A DNA stretch of 64,000 nucleotides from positions 1 through 64,000 of the forward strand of contig JANXDZ010000004.1 of assembly GCA_025059075.1 (NCBI GenBank). Reading direction: 5' to 3'. Position 1 is the stretch's first letter. Every line of letters begins with the position of its first letter. The DNA comes from Sulfolobales archaeon. Its GTDB lineage: Archaea > Thermoproteota > Thermoprotei_A > Sulfolobales > Desulfurococcaceae. The position numbers were made by a program, and so were the translations under genes. The notes beneath the pieces are model-generated. The model was not told where the DNA came from and ran no database searches. It saw only the letters and a program-made list of their open reading frames with translations. This document shows positions 40,838 through 50,330 of the stretch, one piece after another.

Positions 40838-42719
40838 CATTTGGAGAGATGTATCGAGGATAAATAAAGCCCTCCTAAAGCTAGGCATAAGGATTCCTGT
40901 ATCGCAAGCTGTGGCTCTTGTTGAAATAGCTGAAACGTATGCAGCTCTTAAAGGAGTCAGTAAGCTGAGCTTAAGTGATCTACTGGACGTAGCTTCATCA
41001 GTGTACACATTGATTGATTGGAGCAATGAACTTAGATCGAGAGTACTTGAACTATCCACTTCAAGAGGAAAGGCGTATGTATATACAAAGCTAATGCATG
41101 TCGAAGACATGCTATCTACGATCGGGTTTAACAATAGAGTGAACTTAAAGCACTTATTGAGGGGGGAGGTTAGAGAACGTGTAGAAGCATACATATTGCT
41201 TAGAAAAGCTGGAGTCATCAGGAGGGCTAGGGGCGGAGAGCTAAGAACATGTAGTGCAGCTGAATATAGGGAGTCGTACAGTAGGCTTAGCAAAATTGAT
41301 GTAACTCCAAGGGACATAGTTAAGTACATAAGCGAAGTCCCTGGAGAGGTTTGGAATAGCGTAGTTAGCGACAATGATCTTGTTAAGCTAAGCATGCGTG
41401 ACTTAATTAAGTTAGCTAAACTCTCCTCAAGTAGAAGCTCTTCACTCAGTGAAAGAGTAGTTAATGAAATAGTTAGGAGAGTTAGCGATGCAGCAAGTCT
41501 TAAGGCTTGTGAAAGAAGGCGGCTCATCAATATAGTTAGATCGAGGGTAAAGAAAGATCCTAGACTACTGCTAAAGCTAACTGGCGAAGTACGTAAAGAC
41601 TCTCTTCAAATTGAGGGAGGTCAATTACTGAAGGAACTACAGGCAATGCACTTGGAGAGAAGGCAGAGGGTTCTGCCGAACTTACTTAAGAAGGGGTTAT
41701 TAAATGTAGAGGAGGCCATCAGTGGACTTGACGTACTCTCATTCACTAATGCAGGCTCAGTAGATGACAAAGCCGTACGCAGCTTAGCAAACTTAGCTAA
41801 TGCCTTAGTAAACTACGTTAATTACTTAGTTACGTTAGATAGAGGTTATTTAGATTACAGCTCTTTCTTCATGGATAGAGTTAGTTTAGATGATCTCCCC
41901 ATTCAGTTTAAGCCTTTATATGAGTCTTTAGTTAGACAAGACCCTAAGCTATTCATGAGTAAGCTAAGGGAGTTAGATAAGTATGCAGCAGTAGAGTACA
42001 TTGCATGGAGGGCGGGTGATTTAAGGAGTAGCTATGGAGATGAATTAATTAAAAGAGCACTACAGCTAGGGTTAAGGATGCTGCAGGCATTTTCTCCACC
42101 GACTCTATGTGTAAAGACCCTGAGGCATAGAGTAGCTAGACATGCTGTAAGGGGGGAAGTTGATCCTAGGGCTACTCTATATAACTTCGTTAGAATGAAC
42201 TATGCAATTAAGTATAGACTGCATACTCGCGTAGGGGAGTCGATTGCTGTAATAGATGTAAGTGGCTCAATGTTTACGCACGCTCTCTGGACAGTGATGT
42301 CTCTAGCTACATTGATCCCTAGGGTTGAGTACGTAGTGTTTTTCTCAAGCAAGAGCAGTATTGTTAGAGTTAGCGGCATCACTAGGTGGATTGCATACAA
42401 GTTCCTTAAGAAAGTCCTTGAGGAAGGCTTTGGAGGCTATACTGATTTAGAATCTGGATTACGCACTGCCTTAAGGAATTTACGTGGAAGAGCTTTAATA
42501 GTAGTTGTAAGTGATTTAAAGCAGACTTTGCCGGGGAACCCTATAGCTGCATTCATGAGGGCCATTGATAGAGGTAATGATGTAATAGTAATTGTGCCGG
42601 AGAATCACGATAGAGATGTAGCTGAAGCAATTAAAGCTCTAGGAGTTAAAGTAATTGAAGTCCACTCCCCTCTAGAGATCCCTTCTATCATTAAGTCGAA
42701 AGCTAGGTTTAAAAGGTAA
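40815..42719 (+). CDS. Von Willebrand factor A domain protein (MoxR partner)
   Basis: About 634 residues. The first 450 are mostly helical and basic with no motif I recognise. The C-terminal 160 form a VWA domain: AVIDVSGSM (MIDAS DxSxS) near residue 481, GGYTDLESGL (MIDAS Thr) and VVVSDLKQ (MIDAS Asp). The layout of a long helical N-terminus and C-terminal VWA resembles ViaA/CoxE-type partners of MoxR. The frame opens at ATG 40791 inside MoxR; TTG 40815 is a likelier start, and the true one is uncertain. Its targets are unknown; the setting within ribosomal genes is suggestive only. Confidence 0.82.
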   Translation: MRNTLRSSIWRDVSRINKALLKLGIRIPVSQAVALVEIAETYAALKGVSKLSLSDLLDVASSVYTLIDWSNELRSRVLELSTSRGKAYVYTKLMHVEDMLSTIGFNNRVNLKHLLRGEVRERVEAYILLRKAGVIRRARGGELRTCSAAEYRESYSRLSKIDVTPRDIVKYISEVPGEVWNSVVSDNDLVKLSMRDLIKLAKLSSSRSSSLSERVVNEIVRRVSDAASLKACERRRLINIVRSRVKKDPRLLLKLTGEVRKDSLQIEGGQLLKELQAMHLERRQRVLPNLLKKGLLNVEEAISGLDVLSFTNAGSVDDKAVRSLANLANALVNYVNYLVTLDRGYLDYSSFFMDRVSLDDLPIQFKPLYESLVRQDPKLFMSKLRELDKYAAVEYIAWRAGDLRSSYGDELIKRALQLGLRMLQAFSPPTLCVKTLRHRVARHAVRGEVDPRATLYNFVRMNYAIKYRLHTRVGESIAVIDVSGSMFTHALWTVMSLATLIPRVEYVVFFSSKSSIVRVSGITRWIAYKFLKKVLEEGFGGYTDLESGLRTALRNLRGRALIVVVSDLKQTLPGNPIAAFMRAIDRGNDVIVIVPENHDRDVAEAIKALGVKVIEVHSPLEIPSIIKSKARFKR

Positions 42720-42774
42720 ACTACCATTATAGGAGATGTGCAAGTAGCTTAGAGTATGAAGTGGTGGCAGCTGT

Positions 42775-43206
42775 ATGTCAATTACGCTAGTGCAGCCAGA
42801 GTGGCGGAGGTATAGCTATAGAGGGAGGGCTATTGAAGAGCTACTTGAAATGCCTCTCGATGAATTCATAAACCTCCTACCAGCTAGGCAGAGGAGGAGT
42901 TTGAAGAAAGGGCTTACTGAAGCTCAAGTAAAGCTTCTAGCAAAGATAAGGAAGGCTAGGCAGTTGCTTAATGAAGGGAAGAGAGTTGTTGTAAAGACCC
43001 ACGTGAGGAACATGGTCATATTGCCTGAGATGATTGGAGTAACCATAGCGGTGTATAATGGCAGGGAGTTCACACCAGTCTATGTAACGCCTGAAATGAT
43101 AGGTCACTACTTAGGTGAATTCGCTCCAACGTGTAAGCGCGTAGAGCATGGAGAGCCCGGCTTAAAGGCTACTAAAAGCAGCTTGTTTGTATCATTAAAG
43201 ACGTAG
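42775..43206 (+). CDS. rps19: Ribosomal protein S19 (uS19)
   Basis: Small-subunit head protein contacting the A-site finger. 143 residues with the archaeal N-terminal extension and the conserved [23 protein letters not shown] and HYLGEFAPT segments. ATG 42775. It restarts the ribosomal cluster after the MoxR/VWA insertion; no strong TATA box was seen in the 55-base gap, so transcription may continue from the VWA gene. Confidence 0.95.
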   Translation: MSITLVQPEWRRYSYRGRAIEELLEMPLDEFINLLPARQRRSLKKGLTEAQVKLLAKIRKARQLLNEGKRVVVKTHVRNMVILPEMIGVTIAVYNGREFTPVYVTPEMIGHYLGEFAPTCKRVEHGEPGLKATKSSLFVSLKT

Positions 43207-43220
43207 GAGAGTGAATTGCT

Positions 43221-43691
43221 TTGCCAACATGGCATTATAGCGTTAAGCTAAGGGATGAGGGGAAGGTGGCTAAAGCAGTTATCTGGGATGCAGATATATC
43301 GATAAAGGACATGAGGGAGGCGTGCAGTGCTATAAGAGGAATGAGCCTTGATGAAGCTCTAGACTTGTTGAGGAGAGTCATTGATCTAAGGGAGCCTATA
43401 CCGTTTAGGAAGTATAGCGGTAAGATAGCTCATAAAAGAGGGCTTGCAAATAAATGGAGCTGGCCTGCTGGTAGATACCCAGTTAAGGCAGCTAAATACC
43501 TCATAAAGCTCTTGGAGAACGCTAGGAATAATGCAGAGGTAAAAGGCCTTGATTTAAGTAAGCTTCGAGTAATTCACATAGCAGCACATAGAGGTGTTAC
43601 GTTAAAGAGATGGATGCCGAGGGCTTTCGGAAGATCTACTCGAAAATTTGATAGGAGGACTAATGTTGAAGTAATTGTAGGAGAGGTGTAG
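43221..43691 (+). CDS. rpl22: Ribosomal protein L22 (uL22)
   Basis: Exit-tunnel protein, 156 residues. Conserved WHYSVKLRDEGKVAKAVIWDADISIKD start region and the AHRGVTLKRWMPRAFGR loop that lines the tunnel are present. TTG 43221 follows GGAGAGTG. Confidence 0.95.
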   Translation: MPTWHYSVKLRDEGKVAKAVIWDADISIKDMREACSAIRGMSLDEALDLLRRVIDLREPIPFRKYSGKIAHKRGLANKWSWPAGRYPVKAAKYLIKLLENARNNAEVKGLDLSKLRVIHIAAHRGVTLKRWMPRAFGRSTRKFDRRTNVEVIVGEV

Positions 43692-43698
43692 AGAAGCT

Positions 43699-44415
43699 TT
43701 GACTGGATCTAAGGTAAGGGAGTACTTTATAAGCTATGGAGTCATTAAATCTATGATTGATGAATTTCTAGCTTCATACTTCTACAAGGCTGGTTATGCA
43801 GGCCTAGATCTATATAAAACTCCAACAGGCTATAGACTAGTATTATACGTAGAGTATCCGGGAATGATAATTGGCCCAGGGGGCTCAACGATAAGAAAGC
43901 TATCACTACTTCTACAGAGGAGGTTTGGATTAGAGAATCCAAACATAACTGTTCTACCTGTCGGTAACCCAGATCTCAATGCAAGAGTCGTGGCCTTTAG
44001 AATAGTTAGGGCACTTGAGAAAGAAATACCCTATAGGAGGGTGGCCATAGTAATGATCAATAGAGCTATGGCGGCAGGAGCTATTGGAGTAGAAATAGTC
44101 ATTAGTGGAAAGCTTAGAGCTGAAAGAGCTACTTATCTAAAGCTTAGGGCTGGGAAAGTATATAAAGTAGGTGAGCAAGCCGATTACTTAATTGATAGAG
44201 CTGTGGCTAAAGCATTACTGAAGCCTGGAGTATATGGAGTTGAAGTAGTGATAGTTAAGCCAGGCATAACCTCCGATCACGTGTCTATAAGAGAAATGAA
44301 GCCTGAGGAACTGGGTAAGTTCAAGGTTGAAGTTGAGGAAGGATTCGTAGAGCAAGTCGGTGAACAGAGGGCCAGTGAAGGCGAAGCAGTTGGTGGGAGC
44401 ATTGAAGGCAGCTGA
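43699..44415 (+). CDS. rps3: Ribosomal protein S3 (uS3)
   Basis: Small-subunit protein at the mRNA entry channel. N-terminal KH domain with GMIIGPGGSTIRKL (GxxG), then the C-terminal domain (YRRVAIVMINRAMAAGAIGVEIVISG, and PGVYGVEVVIVKPG). The 238 residues end in an acidic, Gly/Ser-rich tail. TTG 43699. L29 begins within its 3' end. Confidence 0.95.
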   Translation: MTGSKVREYFISYGVIKSMIDEFLASYFYKAGYAGLDLYKTPTGYRLVLYVEYPGMIIGPGGSTIRKLSLLLQRRFGLENPNITVLPVGNPDLNARVVAFRIVRALEKEIPYRRVAIVMINRAMAAGAIGVEIVISGKLRAERATYLKLRAGKVYKVGEQADYLIDRAVAKALLKPGVYGVEVVIVKPGITSDHVSIREMKPEELGKFKVEVEEGFVEQVGEQRASEGEAVGGSIEGS

Positions 44416-44596
44416 TGTAAGGAAGGCCAGCCCTGAGGATAGGCTTAGAAAGCTAGCTGAATTAAGGATTGAGCTCCTAAAGCTTAGGCTACAGGCTGGT
44501 GTAGGAACTCTCAAGGATACAGCTAGGATAAGGAGCGTTAAGAGAGACATAGCTAGGTTGCAAACAGTAATTAGAGAATCATCTAGGGAAGCATAA
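44402..44596 (+). CDS. rpl29: Ribosomal protein L29 (uL29)
   Basis: Two-helix protein of about 64 residues near the tunnel exit: MKAADVRKASPEDRLRKLAELR, then LRLQAGVGTLKDTARIRSVKRDIARL. The frame is open upstream into S3, but TTG 44402 has GGTGGGAG at ideal distance and gives the family N-terminus. Overlaps S3 by 14 bases. Confidence 0.93.
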   Translation: MKAADVRKASPEDRLRKLAELRIELLKLRLQAGVGTLKDTARIRSVKRDIARLQTVIRESSREA

Positions 44597-44606
44597 GGGT
44601 AGGGCC

Positions 44607-44891
44607 TTGAAATATACGGAGAAAAACGTAGTTTATCATGAGCTCATAGGCTTAAACATAACCATAGTGGAACACCCTGATAGAACGCTTATCGGTAGAA
44701 AAGGGCTCGTCATTGATGAAACTTCTAAGACCCTTGTCTTAGAGGAAGGCTCTAGGAGAATTAGAGTATTGAAGGAACACGGAGTTTTTGAATTCACATT
44801 ACCAAGCGGAGTCAAGGTATTAGTTAGAGGAATAGAAATTTTAGGGAGACCTGAGGATAGGCTGAAGAACATAGTGAGGAGGAGGAAGTGA
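44607..44891 (+). CDS. rnp1: Ribonuclease P protein component 1 (Rpp29)
   Basis: Archaeal Rpp29 homologue, a subunit of RNase P that matures tRNA 5' ends with Rpp21. The 94-residue Sm-like barrel includes VYHELIGLNITIVEHPDRTLIGRKG, GLVIDETSKTLVLE and the final RGIEILGRPEDRLKN. Placement between L29 and S17 is standard in archaea. TTG 44607; its stop overlaps the S17 start. Confidence 0.93.
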   Translation: MKYTEKNVVYHELIGLNITIVEHPDRTLIGRKGLVIDETSKTLVLEEGSRRIRVLKEHGVFEFTLPSGVKVLVRGIEILGRPEDRLKNIVRRRK

Positions 44892-45265
44892 AGGAATTGA
44901 GCAAGGCCAGCGTTAGAAACGTTGGAGTGCCAGGTGTTGAGCCCCCTAAGCAGACTTGTAATGATCCTCTGTGCCCATGGCATGGAGGCCTAAAGGTCAG
45001 AGGACTGATCCTGGAGGGCACTGTAGTGAGCTCTAAGGCTCATGGAACAGTTACAGTAAGGCGTGACTACTTCTACTTCGTTAAGAAGTATAGGAGGTAT
45101 GAAAGGAGGCGTACAAGCATTCATGCTCACAATCCCCCGTGCATAGGAGCTAAGGAGGGAGATGTAGTAGTTATAGGGGAGACTAGGCCTATATCAAAGA
45201 CAGTTCACTTCACAGTACTTGGAGTAGTTAAGAGAGGTGGAGGAAGTGCCGGCGGAAAGAGCTAA
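44888..45265 (+). CDS. rps17: Ribosomal protein S17 (uS17)
   Basis: Primary 16S rRNA-binding protein, 125 residues. The archaeal N-terminal extension has [12 protein letters not shown], then the OB fold ([46 protein letters not shown]). GTG 44888 overlaps the rnp1 stop; TTG 44897 is an alternative. L14 begins inside its 3' end. Confidence 0.94.
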   Translation: MKELSKASVRNVGVPGVEPPKQTCNDPLCPWHGGLKVRGLILEGTVVSSKAHGTVTVRRDYFYFVKKYRRYERRRTSIHAHNPPCIGAKEGDVVVIGETRPISKTVHFTVLGVVKRGGGSAGGKS

Positions 45266-45674
45266 AGCAGGTAAGCCAGCCTTATCTAGGAAGAGGATTC
45301 AATTCGGCCTACAGGTGGGTTCCTTAGTTAAGGTGACTGATAACAGTGGTGCTAAGGAGGCATTGATAATAGGAGTGCCGGGCTACAAGGGTAGGTTAAG
45401 GAGAGTCTCTAGAGCTAGTGTAGGAGACTTAGTAGTGGTGTCAATTAAAAGAGGTAGACCTGAGTTAAGGAGGCAAGTAATGAAAGCTATAGTAGTTAGG
45501 CAGAAGAGGCCTTATATGAGGCCTGATGGAACTTGGATAAGCTTTGAAGACAATGCAGTTGTCATAATAACTCCTGAGGGGACTCCTAAGGGAAGCGAAA
45601 TACATGGCCCAATAGCTAGAGAAGCTGCTGAAAGATGGCCTAGTGTAGCAAACATAGCTACAATAGTAGTCTAG
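45246..45674 (+). CDS. rpl14: Ribosomal protein L14 (uL14)
   Basis: Interface protein of the large subunit and binding site of initiation factor 6. About 142 residues, with [49 protein letters not shown] and [11 protein letters not shown]. The frame starts at GTG 45237, but GTG 45246 follows GGTGG with better spacing. Overlaps S17. Confidence 0.95.
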   Translation: MPAERAKAGKPALSRKRIQFGLQVGSLVKVTDNSGAKEALIIGVPGYKGRLRRVSRASVGDLVVVSIKRGRPELRRQVMKAIVVRQKRPYMRPDGTWISFEDNAVVIITPEGTPKGSEIHGPIAREAAERWPSVANIATIVV

Positions 45675-45682
45675 GAGTGAGT

Positions 45683-46111
45683 GTGAGAAACTTGAGTTAT
45701 TTATCAAGTAAGCCAAGTAAGCAGAGAAAGGCTCTTTACACTATGCCTTTACACTTAAGGCATAAGCTCTTAACAGCTCCTTTATCTAAGGAATTAAGGG
45801 AGAAATATAAGGTTAGGAGACTTCCAGTACGCGCTGGAGATATCGTTAGAGTTATGCGGGGAAGCTGGACAGGCCATGAAGGTAAGGTTGTTAAAGTAAG
45901 CCTTAAGAGAGCTAGAATACTTATTGAAGGAGTACAAGTGAAGAAAGCTGATGGAACTCCAGTCTATCATCCTATGCATCCATCTAAAGTAATGATCGTT
46001 AGGCTAAGCCTAGATGATCCTTGGAGAAGAGAAATTATTGAAAGAAGAAGTGGGGAGAAAGTTCAAGTAGTTGAAGAAGGGCAGGTAGCTAAAGAAAGTG
46101 AGGAGAGGTAG
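45683..46111 (+). CDS. rpl24: Ribosomal protein L24 (uL24)
   Basis: Assembly-initiating large-subunit protein of about 142 residues. KOW motif in [23 protein letters not shown], with the archaeal N-terminus [21 protein letters not shown] and a charged C-terminal tail. GTG 45677 and GTG 45683 are both in frame; GGAG at 45674-45677 favours the second. Confidence 0.94.
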   Translation: MRNLSYLSSKPSKQRKALYTMPLHLRHKLLTAPLSKELREKYKVRRLPVRAGDIVRVMRGSWTGHEGKVVKVSLKRARILIEGVQVKKADGTPVYHPMHPSKVMIVRLSLDDPWRREIIERRSGEKVQVVEEGQVAKESEER

Positions 46112-46116
46112 GAGCT

Positions 46117-46878
46117 ATGGGTAGTATGGGAGGCAGCAAGCACTTAAAGGCATTAGCAGCTCCAGCTCTTTGGCCAATACTTAGGAAGGAGTATAAGTGG
46201 GCTGTAAAACCATCGCCGGGGCCTCATCCAATTGATAGATGTATACCTCTCCTAATAGTTGTAAGAAACATGCTTAACTACGCTAAAACCTCTAGAGAGG
46301 CTAGGAAGCTTATTGCTGAAGGACACTTTAAAGTAGATGGAGTTGTTAGAAGAAGCTACAAGTACCCCGTTGGATTAATGGATGTAGTTGAAGTAACTAC
46401 TACAGGTGAAGTATTTAGAGTTCTCCCAGTTCCAATTAGGCACATGGATTTAATTAGAGTTCCTAAAGAAGAGAGCTCATTTAAACTATGCCGTATTGAA
46501 AACAAAACCGTAGTTAAAGGAGGGCATATACAATTAAACCTACATGATGGGCGGAATCACTTAATTAGAGTCTCTGATTCAAGGAATCCAGTTGAAGACA
46601 TTTACGATACACTAAGCACACTAAAGATCTCAATACCTAAACAGCAGTTGCTCGACTATGTGCCGTTAAAAGAGGGCGTTATTGCCATCGTGACTTGGGG
46701 TAGAAACGTTGGAAGAGTTGGGAGAATAGTTTCAATTCAAAGCGGCTTCAAGAAAGTTAAGAGCATAGTTACTTTAGAGGATAGAAATGGAGTAAAGTTT
46801 CAAACAAGTTTAAACTACGTATTTCCAATAGGCATTGAAAATCCATTGATACACTTACCCAGTGGTGCGTGGCAATGA
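46117..46878 (+). CDS. rps4e: Ribosomal protein S4e (eS4)
   Basis: Archaeal/eukaryotic small-subunit protein, 253 residues. It has the start GGSKHLKALAAPALWPI, an S4-like RNA-binding domain, the ribosomal S4e central domain and a KOW-like segment (VTWGRNVGRVGRIVSIQ). ATG 46117 follows GAGAGGTAGGAG. L5 overlaps the last codon. Confidence 0.95.
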   Translation: MGSMGGSKHLKALAAPALWPILRKEYKWAVKPSPGPHPIDRCIPLLIVVRNMLNYAKTSREARKLIAEGHFKVDGVVRRSYKYPVGLMDVVEVTTTGEVFRVLPVPIRHMDLIRVPKEESSFKLCRIENKTVVKGGHIQLNLHDGRNHLIRVSDSRNPVEDIYDTLSTLKISIPKQQLLDYVPLKEGVIAIVTWGRNVGRVGRIVSIQSGFKKVKSIVTLEDRNGVKFQTSLNYVFPIGIENPLIHLPSGAWQ

Positions 46879-47438
46879 CTGTATTTAATTACGTAAAAAA
46901 TGTAGATGAAATATTGAAGAAGTGGGAGAAAAACCCAATGCTTTCGCCTAGAATAACTAAGGTAACTGTAAACGTAGGAGTAGGTGCATTAACTGAAAAA
47001 ATTCCAAAGATAGCTAAAGTCATTGAGGAAATAACTGGGCAGAAGCCTGTTCCAAGGAAAGCTAAGAGAACTATAAAGGACTTTGGTATACGTAAAGGAG
47101 AGAATATAGGTGTTGCAGTAACTCTGAGGAAGGAGAAGGCATTTGAATTCCTTAAAAAAGCTTTAGCAGCTGTTGGATATAGATTGAAGGCTGCTAGCTT
47201 TGATGAATATGGGAATGTGTCGTTTGGAGTAAAGGAACACATATTGATACCTGGAGTGAAGTACGATCCTGAGATAGGCATATTCGGCATGGATGTCTGC
47301 ATAACTTTTGAGAGACCTGGATTTAGAGTGTTGAGGAGGAGGTATAGGAAGGCTAGGAGTATTCCTAGAAGACACAGAGTTACAAGGGAGGAAGCAATGA
47401 CTTATCTTTATAAGTTCTTCAATGTAGAGGTAATTTAA
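46875..47438 (+). CDS. rpl5: Ribosomal protein L5 (uL5)
   Basis: Binds 5S rRNA and contacts P-site tRNA. 187 residues, with NPMLSPRITKVTVNVGVG, GQKPVPRKAKRTIKDFGIRKGENIGVAVTLR and FGMDVCITFERPGFRV. GTG 46869 or ATG 46875 could start it; ATG is preferred. Followed by S14. Confidence 0.95.
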   Translation: MTVFNYVKNVDEILKKWEKNPMLSPRITKVTVNVGVGALTEKIPKIAKVIEEITGQKPVPRKAKRTIKDFGIRKGENIGVAVTLRKEKAFEFLKKALAAVGYRLKAASFDEYGNVSFGVKEHILIPGVKYDPEIGIFGMDVCITFERPGFRVLRRRYRKARSIPRRHRVTREEAMTYLYKFFNVEVI

Positions 47439-47456
47439 TGAATTTAGGTGAAGTAA

Positions 47457-47621
47457 ATGGGGAAGTATAAGAAGTCGAAGACACATAAATTTGGGAAGGG
47501 TTCTAGGAAATGTAGGAGATGCGGCTCTCAAGATGCTATAATCCAAAAGTATGGAATATACTTATGCAGACAGTGTTTCCGCGAACTAGCGCCAAGCATG
47601 GGCTTTAGAAAGTATATGTAG
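47457..47621 (+). CDS. rps14: Ribosomal protein S14 (uS14), zinc-binding
   Basis: A 54-residue small-subunit protein. Two CxxC pairs, CRRC and CRQC, form the zinc site; [13 protein letters not shown] and the ending [11 protein letters not shown] match archaeal S14. ATG 47457 follows AGGTGAAG. It closes the sub-run before a 270-base gap. Confidence 0.95.
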   Translation: MGKYKKSKTHKFGKGSRKCRRCGSQDAIIQKYGIYLCRQCFRELAPSMGFRKYM

Positions 47622-47741
47622 AGAGTATCTAATTATTGATTTCTATAGTATTCTAATTACTTTCTCTACTACATTAGAGAAAGTAAGACTCTATTCTGGT
47701 CTACAAATTGATAAAGAGTGCTACTCGACACTATCTTTTCC

Positions 47742-47751
47742 TTATTTAAAA
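47742..47751 (+). promoter_or_regulatory. Candidate internal promoter upstream of S8
   Basis: TTATTTAAAA in the unusually long S14-S8 spacer; a second AT-rich box lies at 47838-47848. The S8-to-L15 genes may thus have their own start site. No other gene was seen between 47622 and 47891. Confidence 0.4.
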
Positions 47752-47891
47752 TGGAAATAAAAGGATTATGCTTATCGATATACTCTTGTAGAATAGGTAA
47801 ATACTTAGTGGAGATCTTCATTCTAAAAGTGTTGAGAATTTATTAAGTAGTGTTTAGCTTTAGGCTTAAAGAAGCAGATGCGGCGATAAGA

Positions 47892-48293
47892 ATGGTCATG
47901 CTTGATGCTCTAGCAAACGCTATGGCCACTATATATAACTGCGAAGTGAGAGCCAAGGGAGAAGCACTCATAATGCCGGCGTCAAAGCTTATAATAAATA
48001 CGCTTAGAGTTATGCAAGTTGAGGGATACGTAGGCGAGCTTGAGTACATAGATGATGGCAGGTGGGGGAAGATAAGGGTGCAGTTGCTTGGAAGAATAAA
48101 CAAGTGTGGAGTAATAAAGCCTAGGACTTCAGTTAAGTATAGAGAACTTGAAGTAATGCCTCACTGGCTCAGGAAATACCTGCCATCCCGAGACATTGGG
48201 GTAATAATACTCTCGACTTCTCAAGGAGTCATATCTCATAGGGAGGCTTTGAGGAGGAGGGTTGGGGGAGTGGCATTAGCATACGTTTATTAA
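47892..48293 (+). CDS. rps8: Ribosomal protein S8 (uS8)
   Basis: Central-domain 16S rRNA-binding protein. [51 protein letters not shown] and the end [13 protein letters not shown] are characteristic. The frame is open from GTG 47850, but ATG 47892 gives 133 residues, the length I recall for Sulfolobus S8, and removes a 14-residue non-conserved extension. No strong Shine-Dalgarno motif precedes it. Confidence 0.93.
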   Translation: MVMLDALANAMATIYNCEVRAKGEALIMPASKLIINTLRVMQVEGYVGELEYIDDGRWGKIRVQLLGRINKCGVIKPRTSVKYRELEVMPHWLRKYLPSRDIGVIILSTSQGVISHREALRRRVGGVALAYVY

Positions 48294-48306
48294 CAAGGTG
48301 TTGTAA

Positions 48307-48867
48307 TTGGCTAAGAAAGCTCACATAAGTTACGAAGTCTTAATTCCAAGTGAAGTAGCTATTGAAGTAAGTAATGGAGTGATTAAAGTGAAAGGACCTA
48401 AGGGCTTTCTTGAAAGGGACTTCAGTTATGCTAAAGGAGTTTTAATTGAAGTAAAGGATGGTAAAGTTATTGTAGAGACTTACTTTGCTAATAGGCGTCT
48501 AAAGGCTTTAACAGGTACAGTGGCAGCTCACTTAAGAAATATGATTGAGGGAGTTACAGAGGGCTATAGGTATAAACTCAAGATCGTTTCAACGCACTTT
48601 CCAATAACAGTGCAGGTAAGTGAGGGAAGTAGAGCCGTTGTAATAAAGAACTTCCTTGGCGAGAAAAGCGATAGGGTGGCTAAAATAGTTGGTGATACAA
48701 AGGTGAGAGTTGAAGGAGATGACATCATAGTTGAGGGAGTGGACTTAGAGGCTGTTTCCCAAACTGCTGCAAACATAGAGTTGGCAACAAAGGTTGTTGA
48801 TAGAGATAGAAGAGCGTTTATAGATGGAATATACATCTATGATAAAGGTGAAGGAGTTGAGCTCTAA
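48307..48867 (+). CDS. rpl6: Ribosomal protein L6 (uL6)
   Basis: Large-subunit protein near the sarcin-ricin loop, 186 residues with two L6 folds: IEVSNGVIKVKGPKGFLERD, then NMIEGVTEGYRYKLKIVSTHFPI. TTG 48307. Its end overlaps L32e by 11 bases. Confidence 0.95.
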   Translation: MAKKAHISYEVLIPSEVAIEVSNGVIKVKGPKGFLERDFSYAKGVLIEVKDGKVIVETYFANRRLKALTGTVAAHLRNMIEGVTEGYRYKLKIVSTHFPITVQVSEGSRAVVIKNFLGEKSDRVAKIVGDTKVRVEGDDIIVEGVDLEAVSQTAANIELATKVVDRDRRAFIDGIYIYDKGEGVEL

Positions 48868-49255
48868 GAAATCTCTTGAGAAATTACTTGAGTTAAGGAG
48901 AAAGCTTAAGTCAACTAAGCCTGAGTTCCTTAGATATCTATGGTGGAAGAAGCTCATGTTTAAAAACGATCTTAAGTGGAGAAAGCCTAAGGGAGTAGAT
49001 AACAAGGCTAGGCTTAAGATAAAGGGATATCCACCGCTAGTTGAAGTAGGTTATAGGGCTCCAAGAGCTGTTAGAGGCCTTCATCCAACGGGTCTGAAGC
49101 CAGTAGTTATACATAGTTTAAGTGAGCTTGAAAAACTCGATCCATTGAAGCACATAATTTATGTAGCTAGCACTACAGGTCTTAGGAATAAGCTTAAAAT
49201 AGTTGAGGAAGCTGAAAAGAGGGGGTTTAAAGTAGCTAATCCAGTAGCAAGGTGA
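48857..49255 (+). CDS. rpl32e: Ribosomal protein L32e (eL32)
   Basis: Archaeal/eukaryotic large-subunit protein, about 132 residues: FLRYLWWKKLMFKNDLKWRK, KARLKIKGYPPLVEVGYRAP and RGLHPTGLKPVVIHS. The open frame begins at 48824; TTG 48857 with GGTGAAGGAG upstream gives the usual length. Confidence 0.92.
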   Translation: MSSKKSLEKLLELRRKLKSTKPEFLRYLWWKKLMFKNDLKWRKPKGVDNKARLKIKGYPPLVEVGYRAPRAVRGLHPTGLKPVVIHSLSELEKLDPLKHIIYVASTTGLRNKLKIVEEAEKRGFKVANPVAR

Positions 49256-49260
49256 TTGAT

Positions 49261-49713
49261 GTGCCTGACTTATCGCTTCAGAAGAGGCTTGCTTCAGAAA
49301 TACTTGGTGTAGGTGTATCAAGGATATGGATAAACCCTAGAGAGACTAATAGAGTATTGGAAGCAATAACGAGGGAAGACGTTGAGCAGCTAATACATGA
49401 TGGAGTAATTGGAGTCAAGCCAATTCACAGCAACTCGAGGGAGAGATGGAGGCTGAGGCGTGAGAAAGTTAAGAAGGGTAGGAAGAGGGGGCATGGCAGA
49501 AGGAAGGGTTCTAAGGGAGCTAGAATGGATGAGAAAACACTGTGGATGAACTCCGTGAGGAAGATTAGAAAGTACTTGAAGTACTTGAGGGACAACAAGG
49601 TCATTAATAGGAGTACTTACAGGAGGTTGTATAGAATGGCTAAGGGAGGAGCGTTTAGAAGCCTGACTCACTTAAAGACTAGCCTTAAGGAGCTGGGCGT
49701 TGAGGTGAAGTAG
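49261..49713 (+). CDS. rpl19e: Ribosomal protein L19e (eL19)
   Basis: Helical large-subunit protein of 150 residues with [19 protein letters not shown], the basic [12 protein letters not shown] stretch and a long C-terminal helix. GTG 49261 is preferred over GTG 49252 because GGTGAT lies just upstream of it. It overlaps no neighbour but follows L32e by 5 bases. Confidence 0.94.
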   Translation: MPDLSLQKRLASEILGVGVSRIWINPRETNRVLEAITREDVEQLIHDGVIGVKPIHSNSRERWRLRREKVKKGRKRGHGRRKGSKGARMDEKTLWMNSVRKIRKYLKYLRDNKVINRSTYRRLYRMAKGGAFRSLTHLKTSLKELGVEVK

Positions 49714-49715
49714 AA

Positions 49716-50330
49716 GTGGCACGTGGACCAAAGTACAAAGTTCCAAGGAGGAGGAGGAGAGAGGGTAAGACTGATTACTATAAGCGATACAGGCTTGTAT
49801 CCTGTGGACATCATATCTACATAGTCCGTAAGACTAATAAGTACGTGTTAGTTCAAGTAGTCAAGCCCTCTGTTAATGGAGACGTAACTATTGCTGCAGC
49901 ACACAGTGTGGAATTAGTTAAGAAGTATGGTTGGAAAGGTGGTACAAAGAATGTTCCAGCAGCTTATTTAACTGGTCTTTTAGCTTCTTTAAGAGCTCTA
50001 AGAGCGGGCGTTAAATATGCTGCTCCACACATAGGCTTACATAAGCCAACTCGTGGAGCAAAAGTATTTGCTGCTATAAAGGCTGCAAACGACGTTGGGT
50101 TAAAAGTACCTGTATCTAATGAAGTAGTTCCTTCAAAGGATAGATTGCGGGGTGAACACATAGCTGCTTATGCAAAAGTACTTAAGGAGACTAATCCTGA
50201 TCTTTACTTTAAGAAGTTCTCCCTGTACTTAGCTAGGGGATTTGAGCCTGTGCTTCTTCCAGAGCACTTTGATGAAGTGATGAGTAGAGTTATGAGTGAT
50301 TATAGTGAAGTCACTGGAGGTGGTGGATAG
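49716..50330 (+). CDS. rpl18: Ribosomal protein L18 (uL18)
   Basis: 5S rRNA-binding protein, archaeal long form with 204 residues: [23 protein letters not shown] start, [18 protein letters not shown] and [23 protein letters not shown] 49716. The stop overlaps the S5 start. Confidence 0.95.
   Translation: MARGPKYKVPRRRRREGKTDYYKRYRLVSCGHHIYIVRKTNKYVLVQVVKPSVNGDVTIAAAHSVELVKKYGWKGGTKNVPAAYLTGLLASLRALRAGVKYAAPHIGLHKPTRGAKVFAAIKAANDVGLKVPVSNEVVPSKDRLRGEHIAAYAKVLKETNPDLYFKKFSLYLARGFEPVLLPEHFDEVMSRVMSDYSEVTGGGG

Noticed and set aside
40772-41530. 252-codon minus-strand frame across the MoxR/VWA boundary
   Set aside because: It is antisense to two well-supported genes, is Leu/Ser-rich as expected of a shadow frame, and shows no family motif.
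47850-47891. N-terminal extension of ribosomal protein S8
   Set aside because: The extra 14 residues are not conserved, and the internal ATG gives the usual S8 length.
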